Origin: Bacillus sp. FJAT-45037
Lineage (GTDB): Bacteria > Bacillota > Bacilli > Bacillales > Bacillaceae_D
Reading direction: 5' to 3'
DNA length: 64,000 bases
Assembly: GCF_002797325.1 (NCBI RefSeq)
Contig: NZ_KZ454938.1
Coordinates: 1,128,267 to 1,192,266 of the forward strand
Below the pieces are notes generated by a model that saw only the letters and a program-made list of their open reading frames with translations, was not told where the DNA came from and made no database searches. Shown here one piece after another: positions 34,481 through 44,839 of the stretch. Numbering within the stretch: the stretch's first letter is position 1; each line of letters starts with the position of its first letter. The translations under genes were made by a program, and so were the position numbers.

Positions 34481-35158
34481 ATGCACAGTATAAGAAAGGT
34501 AGGCCTCTCATTGTTTGCCCTATTAACAGCTGCTATTGCACCAGGTATGGCATTATTGTCTTATTTTTATTTGCGCAATGATTATGAAACGACAACGGCA
34601 TCACATGTTCTGCGTACATTTATTATCGGAATTATTCTTGTTTTTCCTGTTATGGTATTGCAATACGCATTTACTACAGAAGGACTTCTTCAAACAAATG
34701 TATTGCAAGCGTTTGTTTTATATGGATTTTTTGAAGAGTTTTTTAAGTGGTTTATGCTATTTTTCTTTGTGTACCAATATGGAAAAATGACGAAAAGATA
34801 TGATGGGATTGTATATGGGGCATCATTATCGCTTGGTTTTGCCTCTATGGAAAATATTTTTTATTTGCTAGCGTACGGTTTAGAAGCAGCCGTAACAAGA
34901 GCATTACTTCCTGTGTCTAGTCATGCGCTATACGGCGTTATTATGGGCTATTACATTGGTCGGGCGAAATTGGAAGATGATAAAAGGAAAGTCTTATTAA
35001 CCCTTGCACTCATCATTCCAGTTTTGTTGCATGGAATATATGATTTTATTTTACTTTCTTTTGGGGTATATGTCTTAATAGGTCTCGTACCATTTATGGT
35101 CGGACTTTGGTTATTAGCTCTAAATAAAGTAAAATGGGCTAACAAATTAGATCATTAA
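34481..35158 (+). CDS. prsW: Intramembrane metalloprotease PrsW
   Basis: A 225-residue polytopic protease of the PrsW family, which in B. subtilis makes the first cut of the RsiW anti-sigma factor to activate sigma-W. Family motifs: GFFEEFFKW (EExxK), GFASMENIFYL (E..N), SSHALYGVIMGYYIG and LLHGIYDF. About seven transmembrane helices are visible. The ribosome binding site is weak. Its position between ypdA/ansA and sleB-ypeB matches ypdC (prsW). Confidence 0.9.
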   Translation: MHSIRKVGLSLFALLTAAIAPGMALLSYFYLRNDYETTTASHVLRTFIIGIILVFPVMVLQYAFTTEGLLQTNVLQAFVLYGFFEEFFKWFMLFFFVYQYGKMTKRYDGIVYGASLSLGFASMENIFYLLAYGLEAAVTRALLPVSSHALYGVIMGYYIGRAKLEDDKRKVLLTLALIIPVLLHGIYDFILLSFGVYVLIGLVPFMVGLWLLALNKVKWANKLDH

Positions 35159-35185
35159 AAGATGATGTAGAAAGGGGAATGAAAG

Positions 35186-35350
35186 ATGGTCGGAGAACGT
35201 TATCAGGTAGTCATTCGTTGCCCAAAATGCGGGGAGAAATATATTCTTCGTGGCAAACAAAATGACGAGGGTGGATATGAGACAGGATTTAAGCAATGTG
35301 TTTGTGGCAATAATGACGATCTTAAGATTGATGCCACACCAGAGTCGTAA
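35186..35350 (+). CDS. Small zinc-ribbon protein (54 aa)
   Basis: ATG 35186 preceded by AAAGGGGA opens a 54-residue frame MVGERYQVVIRCPKCGEKYI...KQCVCGNNDD. The two knuckles CPKCG and CVCG are spaced by about 25 residues as in a rubredoxin or zinc-ribbon fold. It lies 27 nt after prsW and probably shares its transcript. No specific function is assigned. Confidence 0.7.
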   Translation: MVGERYQVVIRCPKCGEKYILRGKQNDEGGYETGFKQCVCGNNDDLKIDATPES

Positions 35351-35431
35351 AAAACACTTGCAAAACATTTTGAATTGTTGTAACTTTAGTGAAACATTAA
35401 AATTAACTGACAAATGAATAGGACGAATGAT

Positions 35432-35534
35432 TTCTTATCAAGAGAGACGGAGGGAATGGCCCGGTGAAGTCTCAGCAACCAGCCGAATAGGTCAGGTGCT
35501 AAATCCATCAAGCGATTGCTTGGAAGATAAGAAG
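35432..35534 (+). ncRNA. SAM-I riboswitch (S-box) aptamer
   Basis: Stem P1 pairs TTCTTATC (35432-35439) with GATAAGAA (35526-35533). Conserved S-box elements follow in order: AGAGAGACGGAGGGAATGGCCC, GATGAAG-like GTGAAG, CTCAGCAACCAGCC, the AGGTGCTAAATCC block and a terminal CAAGCGATTGCTTGGAAGATAAG. It precedes metI-yitJ-metH, so S-adenosylmethionine would switch this operon off. Confidence 0.96.
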
Positions 35535-35546
35535 AAGTGAACAAAC

Positions 35547-35589
35547 AAAAGACACCTTCTTCTTACTTTTAAGATGAGGTGTCTTTTTT
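35547..35589 (+). terminator. Terminator of the SAM riboswitch
   Basis: AAAAGACACCTTCTTC... pairs with GATGAGGTGTCTTTTTT. The GAAGAAG at the end of the aptamer (35531-35537) is complementary to CTTCTTC in the left arm of this hairpin, giving the mutually exclusive antiterminator. Confidence 0.92.
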
Positions 35590-35622
35590 GATGATAAATG
35601 GTGAAGTGAAGGGGGATTTAGT

Positions 35623-36744
35623 GTGACAAGAGATCATAAGGCAACAGAAGTAGTGCAAATAGGGAATAGAGGAAAAGAACATACAGGTGCTGTTAATACA
35701 CCGATTTATCTCTCGACTGCATATCGACATACAGGGATTGGAGAATCGACGGGGTATGATTATGCCAGAACTGGTAACCCGACGAGAGAAGTGCTAGAAG
35801 AGGCCATTGCCTCTCTTGAAGAAGGAGATCGTGGATTTGCTTGTAGTTCAGGTATGGCGGCGATTCAAACGGTATTTTCATTGTTTGAAGAAGGCGATGA
35901 GATCATAGCTTCCCTTGATTTATATGGTGGAACGTATCGTCTGTTTGAACAAGGATGGAAACGCTGGGGATTACGATTTACATATGTGGATCCGAGGAAT
36001 TTGGAGGAAGTTGAGGCAGCGATTAATGAAAAAACAAAAGCTGTTTTTATCGAAACACCAACTAACCCTCTTATGCAAGAGGCCTGTATACGTTCTCTTT
36101 CTACTATCTGTAAGAAACATCAGGTGCTGCTAATTGTAGACAATACCTTTTACACACCATTGTTGCAGCAACCTCTTGTTGAAGGAGCAGATATTGTCGT
36201 TCATAGCGCCTCTAAATACCTTGGAGGACATAATGATGTGATTGCTGGATTAATCGTGGCAAAAGGTGAACAATTATCTGAGCGGATCTCGTACTATCAT
36301 AATGGTATTGGAGCCACACTTGGATCATTTGATTCATGGTTATTAATTCGTGGGATGAAAACTCTGTCTTTAAGAATGGAACGACATGAGCAAAATGCGA
36401 AAGAAGTCGTGAGCTACTTAGAGAAACTCAATGAGGTAACGGAGGTGCTTTATCCAGGTAAAGGGGGCATGGTTTCTTTTCGTATTAAAGATGAAGCGTG
36501 GGTCAATCCTTTCTTACAACAGTTGAAATTGATCTCATTTGCTGAGAGTCTAGGTGGGGTGGAGAGCTTAATGACATATCCAGCGACTCAGACACATGCT
36601 GATATCCCAGAAAAGGTAAGACTTGAAAATGGAGTGTGTAATCGGTTGTTACGTTTTTCAGTAGGAATTGAACGAGTGGAAGATCTTATAACGGATCTAG
36701 ATCAAGCCTTTTCAGCAGTTGTAACTAAACAGGTGAATTATTAA
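35623..36744 (+). CDS. metI: Cystathionine gamma-synthase / O-acetylhomoserine thiolyase MetI
   Basis: PLP enzyme of methionine synthesis, 373 residues, Cys/Met metabolism family. Close agreement with MetI of B. subtilis is visible along its length: APIYLSTAYRHxGIGESTG-like N-terminus, SLDLYGGTYRLFE, VDNTFYTPLLQQPL, SASKYLGGHNDVIAG with the PLP lysine, and LYPGKGGMVSFR. GGGGGA at 35611-35616 precedes the GTG start. Here it is not followed by metC but by yitJ, so conversion of cystathionine must be handled elsewhere or bypassed by direct sulfhydrylation. Confidence 0.92.
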   Translation: MTRDHKATEVVQIGNRGKEHTGAVNTPIYLSTAYRHTGIGESTGYDYARTGNPTREVLEEAIASLEEGDRGFACSSGMAAIQTVFSLFEEGDEIIASLDLYGGTYRLFEQGWKRWGLRFTYVDPRNLEEVEAAINEKTKAVFIETPTNPLMQEACIRSLSTICKKHQVLLIVDNTFYTPLLQQPLVEGADIVVHSASKYLGGHNDVIAGLIVAKGEQLSERISYYHNGIGATLGSFDSWLLIRGMKTLSLRMERHEQNAKEVVSYLEKLNEVTEVLYPGKGGMVSFRIKDEAWVNPFLQQLKLISFAESLGGVESLMTYPATQTHADIPEKVRLENGVCNRLLRFSVGIERVEDLITDLDQAFSAVVTKQVNY

Positions 36745-36760
36745 CAGAGGGGATGGTAGT

Positions 36761-38590
36761 ATGTCACTACTCAAACGACTACAGACAGAGATTTTAGTCG
36801 GAGACGGTGCGATGGGAACGCTATTATACGATCAAGGAATCAATCAGTGTTTTGAAGAGTTGAACCTTTCCGATCCAGCTCGAATTATAGATGCTCATGA
36901 ACAGTACGTTCGTGCTGGGGCTACGATTATACAAACAAATACGTATGCGGCCAATCGATTAAAGCTCGAAAAACATGGGTTAGCAGATCGGGTGGATGAA
37001 ATCAACCGAAGCGCTGTACAATTAGCAAAAAAAGCAAGTGGAAGTGCAGCTTTTATTGTCGGAACAATCGGAGGGTTGAGAAAGTTTGGTCAGGTCGATT
37101 GGTCAAAAGAAGAGGCGAGGCAAGCACTAAACGAACAAGTTGAAATACTATTATCAGAAGAAATCGACGGCGTTCTTTTAGAAACATTTTTTGATCTAGA
37201 GGAGATTATTGATGTTATTAAGTTAACGAGAGAAAAATCGAATTTACCGATTATTGCAAATGTATCCTTGGATGAAATTGGGGTTATGCATGGCGGTATT
37301 TTATTACAGGACGCGTTCGCGCAAATGGTGGCTGCTGGAGCTAATGTGGTTGGAACGAATTGTCGTATGGGTCCATCTCATATGTTACGATCTCTTGAAA
37401 ATGTGCCACTTCAAGAAAAAGCGTACTTGTCTGCTTACCCGAATGCTAGTTTACCAGATTACGAGGATGGAAGGCTCGTCTACCAGACCAACCCAGATTA
37501 TTTTGAAACGATGGGTGAGCAATTTATTCTCCAAGGTGTGAGACTGCTTGGAGGCTGTTGCGGAACAACACCAGAGCATATAAAAGCTTTCGCAAACGTA
37601 GCGAAACGAAGTCAACCTGTAGTTGAAAAGCTTGTGAGAAAAAGAATCAAAACATCAACATCTGTAAGGGAGTTTCCCCGCTATGATCTCACTTTACCTG
37701 AGATGGTTAAACATAGGCGGTCTGTAATTGTAGAACTTGACCCCCCAAAAAAATTAAATACTGAACGTTTTATTAAAGGGGCTAAAGCATTAAAAGAAGC
37801 AGGGGTCGATGCTGTTACACTAGCGGATAATTCATTAGCTTCACCAAGGGTAGATAATATGGCTCTTGCAGCGCGAATAAAAGAGAATGTTCGACCGCTT
37901 GTTCATGTTACATGCCGTGATCGAAACTTAATCGGGTTGCAATCACATTTGATGGGGTTACACACTCTTGGCATCAATGATGTACTCGCTGTTACGGGGG
38001 ACCCGACAAAAGTAGGAGACTTTCCTGGTGCAACCTCAGTTTATGATGTGACGTCTTTTCAATTGATTTCATTAATCAAGCAATTTAACGAAGGGATCTC
38101 ATTCTCTGGTCAAGACTTAGGTCAAAAAGCCAATTTTTCAGTCGGTGCTGCTTGTAATCCGAATGTTCGTCATCTTGATAAGGTAGTTAAACGGATGGAG
38201 AAAAAAATCACAAGTGGTGCAGATTACTTTATGACTCAGCCTATGTACAGTACCGAACAGATCGAAGCATTTTATCATGAAACAAAACACTTAGACACGC
38301 CCATTTATGTTGGAATTATGCCATTAACTAGTTCTAGAAACGCAGAATTTCTTCATAATGAGGTACCGGGCATTAAATTAACGGATTCTGTTCGTCAAGC
38401 TATGGCAAATTGTGTCGATCCAGAAGCCGCAGAAAAAGAAGGGTTGGCCATTGCAAGATCATTAATTGATACTGCGAGTGAATATTTTAATGGAATTTAT
38501 TTAATTACCCCGTTCTTACGTTATCAAATGACTGGGGAATTGACGACATACATTAATAAAAAAACAACAGCTTCAGTTGGGATGAACTAA
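36761..38590 (+). CDS. yitJ: Bifunctional homocysteine S-methyltransferase / methylenetetrahydrofolate reductase
   Basis: A 609-residue fusion. Residues 1 to about 280 form a homocysteine methyltransferase domain with zinc-cysteine motifs (GTNCRMGP near 206 and [10 protein letters not shown] near 263); from about 310 it has the MetF domain (VELDPPKKLN, VTCRDRN, VTGDPTKVGD, FSVGAACNPN, FMTQPMY). The reductase part makes 5-methyltetrahydrofolate, the substrate of the MetH encoded next. It is the second gene behind the SAM riboswitch, 17 nt after metI. Confidence 0.93.
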   Translation: MSLLKRLQTEILVGDGAMGTLLYDQGINQCFEELNLSDPARIIDAHEQYVRAGATIIQTNTYAANRLKLEKHGLADRVDEINRSAVQLAKKASGSAAFIVGTIGGLRKFGQVDWSKEEARQALNEQVEILLSEEIDGVLLETFFDLEEIIDVIKLTREKSNLPIIANVSLDEIGVMHGGILLQDAFAQMVAAGANVVGTNCRMGPSHMLRSLENVPLQEKAYLSAYPNASLPDYEDGRLVYQTNPDYFETMGEQFILQGVRLLGGCCGTTPEHIKAFANVAKRSQPVVEKLVRKRIKTSTSVREFPRYDLTLPEMVKHRRSVIVELDPPKKLNTERFIKGAKALKEAGVDAVTLADNSLASPRVDNMALAARIKENVRPLVHVTCRDRNLIGLQSHLMGLHTLGINDVLAVTGDPTKVGDFPGATSVYDVTSFQLISLIKQFNEGISFSGQDLGQKANFSVGAACNPNVRHLDKVVKRMEKKITSGADYFMTQPMYSTEQIEAFYHETKHLDTPIYVGIMPLTSSRNAEFLHNEVPGIKLTDSVRQAMANCVDPEAAEKEGLAIARSLIDTASEYFNGIYLITPFLRYQMTGELTTYINKKTTASVGMN

Positions 38591-38627
38591 TCACGCTCGA
38601 ACCGAAGGAAAAAGGAGAGTCAGAACC

Positions 38628-41600
38628 ATGCCAAAATCATTACTTGAACAACAACTAGAGCGAAGAATCCTTGTACTAGATGGTGCAATGGGCACGATGC
38701 TTCAGCAAGCAAATCTCACAGCGGACGATTTTGGTGGAGAAGAGTATGAGGGCTGTAATGAGTATTTAAACGTCACGGCACCGCATGTGGTGGAAACGAT
38801 ACACCGTGCATATTTAGAAGCGGGTGCAGATATTATTGAAACAAATACTTTCGGAGCGACAGATCTTGTCTTGGATGATTATGACCTCTCAGAGCGAGCC
38901 GAAGAGTTAAACCGTGTTGCTGTTGAAATTGCCAAAAAAGTCGCCATAGAGTTCACAACATCAAACAAACCTAGATTTGTCGCAGGTGCAATGGGTCCAA
39001 CGACGAAATCCCTTTCTGTGACGGGGGGAACAACTTTTGATACATTAATTCAATCCTATCATGAACAAGCAAGAGGTCTTCTTGTTGGTGGCGCAGACTT
39101 ATTGCTTCTTGAGACTAGTCAAGATATGAGAAATGTAAAAGCTGCATATGTTGGAATCGAAAGAGCGTTTGATGAGTTGAATGTCCAAGTACCTTTATTT
39201 GTATCAGGTACGATTGAGCCTATGGGAACGACACTTGCAGGGCAAACCATTGAGGCTTTCTATCTTTCACTTGAACATATGAAACCGACAGTGGTGGGGC
39301 TAAACTGTGCGACGGGACCTGAATTTATGAGAGATCACATTCGATCTTTATCTGAACTTTCTTCTACATACGTTAGCTGTTATCCTAATGCTGGTTTACC
39401 AGACGAAGAAGGGCATTATCATGAATCTCCTACTTCGCTCACAAAAAAATTGATGGGTTTTGCAGAAAAAGGCTGGTTAAACATTGTCGGCGGATGCTGC
39501 GGGACGACGCCAGACCATATCCGAGCCATGGTTGAAGCGGTACAAGGATATGAGCCTAGGCAAATAGCCGAGGTCAAGGCTCATGCTGTTTCTGGGATTG
39601 AACCACTCATTTATGATGAGAGTATGCGCCCATTGTTTGTTGGGGAACGAACAAATGTCATTGGATCTCGGAAATTTAAACGGTTAATATCAGAAGGTAA
39701 GTACGAAAAAGCATCTGAAATTGCTCGAGCACAAGTAAAGCGAGGAGCTCATGTAGTTGACATTTGCTTAGCTGACCCTGACCGAGAAGAAATTGAGGAC
39801 ATGGAACAGTTTCTATTGCATGTGGTCAATAAGGTCAAGGTTCCGTTGATGATTGATTCAACTGACGAAGCTGTCATCGAAAAGGCCCTCACCTATTCAC
39901 AAGGTAAGGCGATCATTAATTCGATTAATTTAGAAGATGGGGAAGAGCGATTTGAAAGTATTATTCCACTAATTAAGCGTTACGGCGCGGCGGTTGTTGT
40001 CGGCACCATTGATGAAGAGGGAATGGCAGTGACTGCAGCTCGCAAAGTAGAGGTGGCGAAACGCTCATATGATTTACTCGTTGGAAAATACGGACTAAAA
40101 CCGAGTGATATTATTTTTGATCCCCTTGTCTTCCCTGTCGGAACGGGAGATGCGCAATACATCGGTTCAGCAGAAGCAACGGTGGAAGGGATTAAGCTTA
40201 TCAAGAAAGAGCTTCCTGAATGCTTGACGATCTTAGGGGTCAGTAATGTTTCTTTTGGACTTCCACCAGTCGGTCGAGAAGTGTTAAATGCTGTCTATTT
40301 ATATCACTGTACACAAGCCGGACTCGATTATGCGATCGTGAACACAGAAAAACTAGAACGTTATGCGTCGATCCCAGATTCGGAAAAAGAGTTGGCCAAA
40401 CGACTCTTGTTTCAAACAACGGATGAAAATCTTGCCGAGTTTACAGCGCTCTATCGCGGAAAAAAACAAGAAAGCAAAGTTGAGACATCATCACTCACCT
40501 TAGAGGAACGGTTAGCTTTTTATGTCGTTGAAGGAACAAAAGAAGGACTTAATAAGGATCTAGAACAAGCGTTACAATCATACAGTGATCCTCTGAATAT
40601 TATTAACGGTCCACTTATGAATGGAATGGACGAAGTTGGGCGGTTATTTAATAACAATGAACTTATTGTCGCAGAAGTGCTTCAAAGTGCTGAAGTAATG
40701 AAAGCGTCAGTTGCCTATCTTGAACCATACATGGAGAAAAAAGCAGACGAAGATGGTAAAGGTAAAATTCTTTTAGCTACTGTCAAGGGTGATGTTCACG
40801 ATATAGGGAAGAATCTAGTTGAGATCATTCTAGGAAATAACGGATTTAAGATCGTGAATTTAGGAATCAAAGTCACATCGAATGAATTAATAGAAGCGGT
40901 TAAAAGAGAAAATCCTAAAGCGATTGGCTTATCTGGATTACTTGTGAAATCGGCTCAACAAATGGTTTTAACCGCGCAAGACCTGCGTCAACAAAATATT
41001 TCGATCCCAATATTAGTAGGTGGGGCAGCGTTGACAAGAAAATTCACCGATACGAAAATTGCAGCAGAATATGATGGTGTCGTTCTTTACGCAAAGGATG
41101 CGATGAATGGGCTTGATCTCGCAAATCGCCTTATTAAACCGAATGAAATTGAAGTAATGAAGCGTGAATTAGCAGAAAAACGAGCGCTGAAGAGTGATCC
41201 GAAAACAAAGCAGAAAACAGCTGTCCAAGTACTAGAAAAACCTGCACGTTCGAAGGTAGCTACAAACAGTCAGATCTTTGTACCAGAAGATTTAAAGGAG
41301 CATGTATTACGTGATTATGCGGTGTCACACCTTGAGCCTTATGTTAATATGCAGATGCTGCTTGGGAGACATTTGGGCATCCAAGGGAAAGTGAGTCGTT
41401 TACTAGAGGAGAAAGATGAACGGACTCTAAACGTGAAAGCAAAAGTTGATGAAGTGTTAGAGCGTGTAAAAAAAGAAGGGATTATTCAAGCGAATGGGAT
41501 GTATCGATTCTTTCCTGCTCAATCAGATGGGGACGAGATTATTATTTATGATCCAACAAATCAAGAACAAGAAATAAATCGTTTCCACTTTCCGAGGCAA

Positions 41601-42074
41601 AAGCACGAGCCATTTTTATGTTTAGCAGACTATATCCGCCCTGTAGAAAGTGGGGAAATGGACTATGTAGGATTCTTAGCTGTAACAGCAGGTAGTGGTG
41701 TGCGTCAACTGGCCGAAGAAGCGAAAAATAACGGCGATTATTTGTTTAGTCATATCATTCAAGCAACAGCTTTAGAGATTGCAGAAGGGTTTGCTGAAAG
41801 AGTTCATCAGCAGATGAGAGATAAATGCGGGTACCCTGATCCGACAGATTTTACAATGGCTGATCGTTTTTCAGCTAAATATCAGGGGGTACGTGTCTCG
41901 TTTGGTTACCCTGCTTGCCCAAATCTTGAAGACCAGGAGAAGCTATTTCAGTTACTGTCTCCTAGAAAGATAGGAATTGAATTGACAGACGGTTTCATGA
42001 TGGAACCAGAAGCTTCTGTAACAGCAATGGTTTTTGCTCATCCTGAAGGACGTTATTTTAATGTATTAGCTTAA
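38628..42074 (+). CDS. metH: Cobalamin-dependent methionine synthase
   Basis: Transfers the methyl group of methyltetrahydrofolate to homocysteine via methylcobalamin; 1148 residues with all modules: homocysteine domain (GAMGTMLQ; zinc ligands in LNCATG and [10 protein letters not shown]), pterin-binding domain from about 340 ([15 protein letters not shown]), B12 cap and binding domain from about 625 (cobalt-ligand histidine in [10 protein letters not shown] near 724, then SGLLVKS and VGGAALT) and the C-terminal SAM activation domain from about 900 ([19 protein letters not shown] [13 protein letters not shown]). It is the B12 consumer that explains the salvage operon. AAAGGAG precedes ATG 38628. 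Confidence 0.97.
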   Translation: MPKSLLEQQLERRILVLDGAMGTMLQQANLTADDFGGEEYEGCNEYLNVTAPHVVETIHRAYLEAGADIIETNTFGATDLVLDDYDLSERAEELNRVAVEIAKKVAIEFTTSNKPRFVAGAMGPTTKSLSVTGGTTFDTLIQSYHEQARGLLVGGADLLLLETSQDMRNVKAAYVGIERAFDELNVQVPLFVSGTIEPMGTTLAGQTIEAFYLSLEHMKPTVVGLNCATGPEFMRDHIRSLSELSSTYVSCYPNAGLPDEEGHYHESPTSLTKKLMGFAEKGWLNIVGGCCGTTPDHIRAMVEAVQGYEPRQIAEVKAHAVSGIEPLIYDESMRPLFVGERTNVIGSRKFKRLISEGKYEKASEIARAQVKRGAHVVDICLADPDREEIEDMEQFLLHVVNKVKVPLMIDSTDEAVIEKALTYSQGKAIINSINLEDGEERFESIIPLIKRYGAAVVVGTIDEEGMAVTAARKVEVAKRSYDLLVGKYGLKPSDIIFDPLVFPVGTGDAQYIGSAEATVEGIKLIKKELPECLTILGVSNVSFGLPPVGREVLNAVYLYHCTQAGLDYAIVNTEKLERYASIPDSEKELAKRLLFQTTDENLAEFTALYRGKKQESKVETSSLTLEERLAFYVVEGTKEGLNKDLEQALQSYSDPLNIINGPLMNGMDEVGRLFNNNELIVAEVLQSAEVMKASVAYLEPYMEKKADEDGKGKILLATVKGDVHDIGKNLVEIILGNNGFKIVNLGIKVTSNELIEAVKRENPKAIGLSGLLVKSAQQMVLTAQDLRQQNISIPILVGGAALTRKFTDTKIAAEYDGVVLYAKDAMNGLDLANRLIKPNEIEVMKRELAEKRALKSDPKTKQKTAVQVLEKPARSKVATNSQIFVPEDLKEHVLRDYAVSHLEPYVNMQMLLGRHLGIQGKVSRLLEEKDERTLNVKAKVDEVLERVKKEGIIQANGMYRFFPAQSDGDEIIIYDPTNQEQEINRFHFPRQKHEPFLCLADYIRPVESGEMDYVGFLAVTAGSGVRQLAEEAKNNGDYLFSHIIQATALEIAEGFAERVHQQMRDKCGYPDPTDFTMADRFSAKYQGVRVSFGYPACPNLEDQEKLFQLLSPRKIGIELTDGFMMEPEASVTAMVFAHPEGRYFNVLA

Positions 42075-42088
42075 ATATTTTATTACGA

Positions 42089-42129
42089 GAGACCAACTAT
42101 GCTCTATTGCGTAGTTGGTTTCTTTTTTT
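42089..42129 (+). terminator. Intrinsic terminator after metH
   Basis: GAGACCAACTA, loop, TAGTTGGTTTC and TTTTTTT. Confidence 0.85.
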
Positions 42130-42209
42130 GTGCCCAGTGACTTCAGCATTAGCCCACGAAATTCCACGATTCACTCTTTTTACTCATAAGAAGAAATCTA
42201 ATCAAGTTT

Positions 42210-42238
42210 GCATAAAAATTGGATGCGTACAAACAATA
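42210..42238 (+). promoter_or_regulatory. Possible sigma-G promoter of sleB
   Basis: GCATA at 42210-42214, 17 nt, then AACAATA at 42232-42238, which agrees with five of seven positions of the sigma-G -10 CATnHTA. sleB-ypeB is sigma-G controlled in B. subtilis. The -10 match is weak. Confidence 0.35.
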
Positions 42239-42313
42239 CTTGTAGAAGTAGTGAGGTAAGTTACTTTTTTTGCAAAACAGATAGCAAAAGAACATAAGGA
42301 GGGTATTCACAGC

Positions 42314-43357
42314 ATGAAGAGTCATCTGTTCATATGTAAAATGACGCTAACACTTGTCATCGCGTGTATCATGGCGACAACACTTATTTCCACACCAGCT
42401 CAAGCCTTCACTGATCAAATCATTCAGCAAGGAGCTACAGGAGATGATGTTGTTGAACTCCAATCCCGTTTGCAGTATATCGGGTTTTATAATGGGAAGA
42501 TTGATGGGGTATATGGATGGAGCACGTACTGGGCTGTCCGAAACTATCAATATGAATTTGGGATAGATATTGATGGTCTAGTTGGTCCTGAGATGAAGGA
42601 CAAGTTAGCTAAATCAACAGATTACAATGAGGAATTTGTACAAAAAGCCTTGAATGAGGGACGGAAATTTACTCATTACGGCGGGACACCAAAAACGATT
42701 CAAAAAGGCCCGAAAGGTAGTAAAAGTGGCAAGTCAGGTAAAGGGCATCAGGTACCCCCAGCGGCAGAAGGTAAAAAGGCATCAGACCCACAAGCGCCTG
42801 CAGCAGAGCCGCAAGCACCAACAGAGGGTACCGAGCCACCTGCAGAAGGTGGTGGTGTAGACCAACAACCTGTACCAACACCAGAGGGAGCACCATTACC
42901 AGAAGAAGCCCCTGAAGAAGAGCCTGTACCTTATGAAGAAGTACCAGAAGACCAAGATAATGATGCAAATATTGAAAAAGCAAATAATGTACCACCAGGA
43001 TATTCAGATAATGACTTACAATTAATGGCGCAAGCCGTATATGGAGAAGCTCGTGGAGAGCCTTTTGTCGGTCAAGTAGCTGTAGCAGCTGTGATTATTA
43101 ATCGGATCAATAGTCCGACATTCCCTAACACAGCCTCAGATGTCATTTTCGAACCGAGAGCATTTACAGCTGTAGCAGATGGACAGATCTGGATGGAGCC
43201 AGATGAGACCTCAAGACGCGCGGTTTTAGATGCATTAAATGGACAAGACCCATCAGGTAATGCCACGTATTATTTTAATCCCGATACCGCAACATCAGGA
43301 TGGATTTGGTCTCGACCTCAAATTAAAAAAATCGGTAAACATATTTTCTGTCACTAA
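42314..43357 (+). CDS. sleB: Spore cortex-lytic enzyme SleB
   Basis: Lytic transglycosylase that degrades spore cortex at germination. The 347-residue precursor has a signal peptide (to about residue 31, TPAQA-FTD), an N-terminal peptidoglycan-binding domain (GATGDDVVELQSRLQYIGFYNG and IDGVYGWSTYWAVRNYQ), a linker of about 110 residues rich in Pro, Ala, Glu, Gly and Lys, and the C-terminal hydrolase_2 catalytic domain from about 232 (NDLQLMAQAVYGEARGEP, VAAVIINRI, GNATYYFNP, IKKIGKHIFCH). The linker is much longer than in B. subtilis SleB. It is followed by its partner ypeB. Confidence 0.95.
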   Translation: MKSHLFICKMTLTLVIACIMATTLISTPAQAFTDQIIQQGATGDDVVELQSRLQYIGFYNGKIDGVYGWSTYWAVRNYQYEFGIDIDGLVGPEMKDKLAKSTDYNEEFVQKALNEGRKFTHYGGTPKTIQKGPKGSKSGKSGKGHQVPPAAEGKKASDPQAPAAEPQAPTEGTEPPAEGGGVDQQPVPTPEGAPLPEEAPEEEPVPYEEVPEDQDNDANIEKANNVPPGYSDNDLQLMAQAVYGEARGEPFVGQVAVAAVIINRINSPTFPNTASDVIFEPRAFTAVADGQIWMEPDETSRRAVLDALNGQDPSGNATYYFNPDTATSGWIWSRPQIKKIGKHIFCH

Positions 43358-43374
43358 TTATTGGAGGTGAAAAC

Positions 43375-44733
43375 ATGGTGCGTAATATTATTATTGGTTT
43401 ATTAGGAGTAGCTGTCATCGCCTTAGGTTTTTGGGGATTTCAGGAAAAGGATGAAAAACAAATATTAGCTTTAAATGCTGAGAATAACTATCAAAGAGCC
43501 TTCCATGACTTAGTCTTTCATATTGATCAAATTGAGGATGAGATTGGAACAACTCTTGCTATGAATACGCAACGTCAGTTAACACCAGCACTAGCTGAAG
43601 TATGGAGGATTACGAGTCTTGCTCAATCTGAAATAGCGCAACTACCACTTAGTTCACTTCAGTTAGGAGAAACAGAAGAATTTCTTTATAAGATTGGCAA
43701 GTTTTCGTATCAAACATCGATTCGAGATCTCGATAGTCAACCTCTAACAGAGAAAGAATATGGGATTCTAGAAACATTGTATGAACGTTCTCATAATATT
43801 CGCGAAGAATTACGTGAGGCGCAAGCGTATATTTTAAAAAACGATCAGAAGTGGTTAGATCTTGATAAAGAAATGCAAGCAGCTACAAGCGAAGAACCAC
43901 CTGATAATCTTGTTGTGAACAATTTAGAAGTGATGAACAAAAATATTGAAGGCTACAGTGAAGTAGAGTGGGGGGCAGGTCTTACTTCAATTGAAGATTT
44001 AAACGGAGAATTAAAAAAAGCGCTATCCGGGCAAAAGAAAATCTCTAAAGAAGAAGCAGAAGAAGTGGCCCGTCAATACTTAGATTTAAATGATCAAGCA
44101 GCGGTACATGTGGCTGATACAGGAAAAGGATTAGTATATCCTGCTTATACTATAGTCGTCGATGACCCAGACCACGAAACTCACTATTATATGGACATGA
44201 GCGTAGAGGGTGGGCATCCGATTTGGTTCCTTCAAGAACGCCAAATTAATGAACAGAACATCAGCTTAAATGACGCATCAGACATTGCTGAAAAGTTTCT
44301 CAATGAAAATGGGATAGACAACATGCAACTAGTCGATAGTAAGCAATATGATTCAATCGGGATGTTCCAATTTGTTTATCTGCAAGACAATGTGCGTGTA
44401 TACACTGATTCTGTGATGGTTGAGGTAGCACTAGATGATGGTAGTGTAATTAGTTATGAAGCTAAAGATTATCTGATCCACCATAAAGAACGTGATATCG
44501 ATCAGCCGAAAATTACGATAGATGAGGCTTTAGAACGTGTTCATCCAAAAGTGGAAGTGATGGAAGATCATTTAGGTCTTATTGAAAATGAATTAGGTGA
44601 CGAGGTTTTGTGTTACGAATTTTTCGGAACGATCAACGAAGACACCTTTAGAATTTTCATAAATGCAAGTGATGGTGAGGAAGAAAAAGTTGACCGTTTA
44701 GAAAAAGCGGAACGCGTGTATGATTTCTCATAA
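43375..44733 (+). CDS. ypeB: Germination protein YpeB
   Basis: Required for SleB stability and localisation in spores. The 452-residue protein has one N-terminal transmembrane anchor (residues 4-21), a helical domain beginning ENNYQRAFHDLVFHIDQIEDEIG, and C-terminal PepSY-type repeats (KISKEEAEEVARQYL; ITIDEALERVHPKVEV). It starts 17 nt after sleB with GGAGGTG in front and ends at a terminator; the sleB-ypeB pair is conserved. Confidence 0.95.
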   Translation: MVRNIIIGLLGVAVIALGFWGFQEKDEKQILALNAENNYQRAFHDLVFHIDQIEDEIGTTLAMNTQRQLTPALAEVWRITSLAQSEIAQLPLSSLQLGETEEFLYKIGKFSYQTSIRDLDSQPLTEKEYGILETLYERSHNIREELREAQAYILKNDQKWLDLDKEMQAATSEEPPDNLVVNNLEVMNKNIEGYSEVEWGAGLTSIEDLNGELKKALSGQKKISKEEAEEVARQYLDLNDQAAVHVADTGKGLVYPAYTIVVDDPDHETHYYMDMSVEGGHPIWFLQERQINEQNISLNDASDIAEKFLNENGIDNMQLVDSKQYDSIGMFQFVYLQDNVRVYTDSVMVEVALDDGSVISYEAKDYLIHHKERDIDQPKITIDEALERVHPKVEVMEDHLGLIENELGDEVLCYEFFGTINEDTFRIFINASDGEEEKVDRLEKAERVYDFS

Positions 44734-44739
44734 TTTTCT

Positions 44740-44772
44740 AAGAAGAAGCAAGATATTGCTTCTTCTTTTTTT
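44740..44772 (+). terminator. Intrinsic terminator after ypeB
   Basis: AAGAAGAAGCAA (44740-44751), loop GATA, TTGCTTCTTCTT (44756-44767) and a T-run. Confidence 0.85.
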
Positions 44773-44839
44773 CGTTCCATGAGATAATTAATGATAAAAG
44801 TGCGAATGCTAGAGTGAAGTACGTGCAGGAGGGTTTTAT

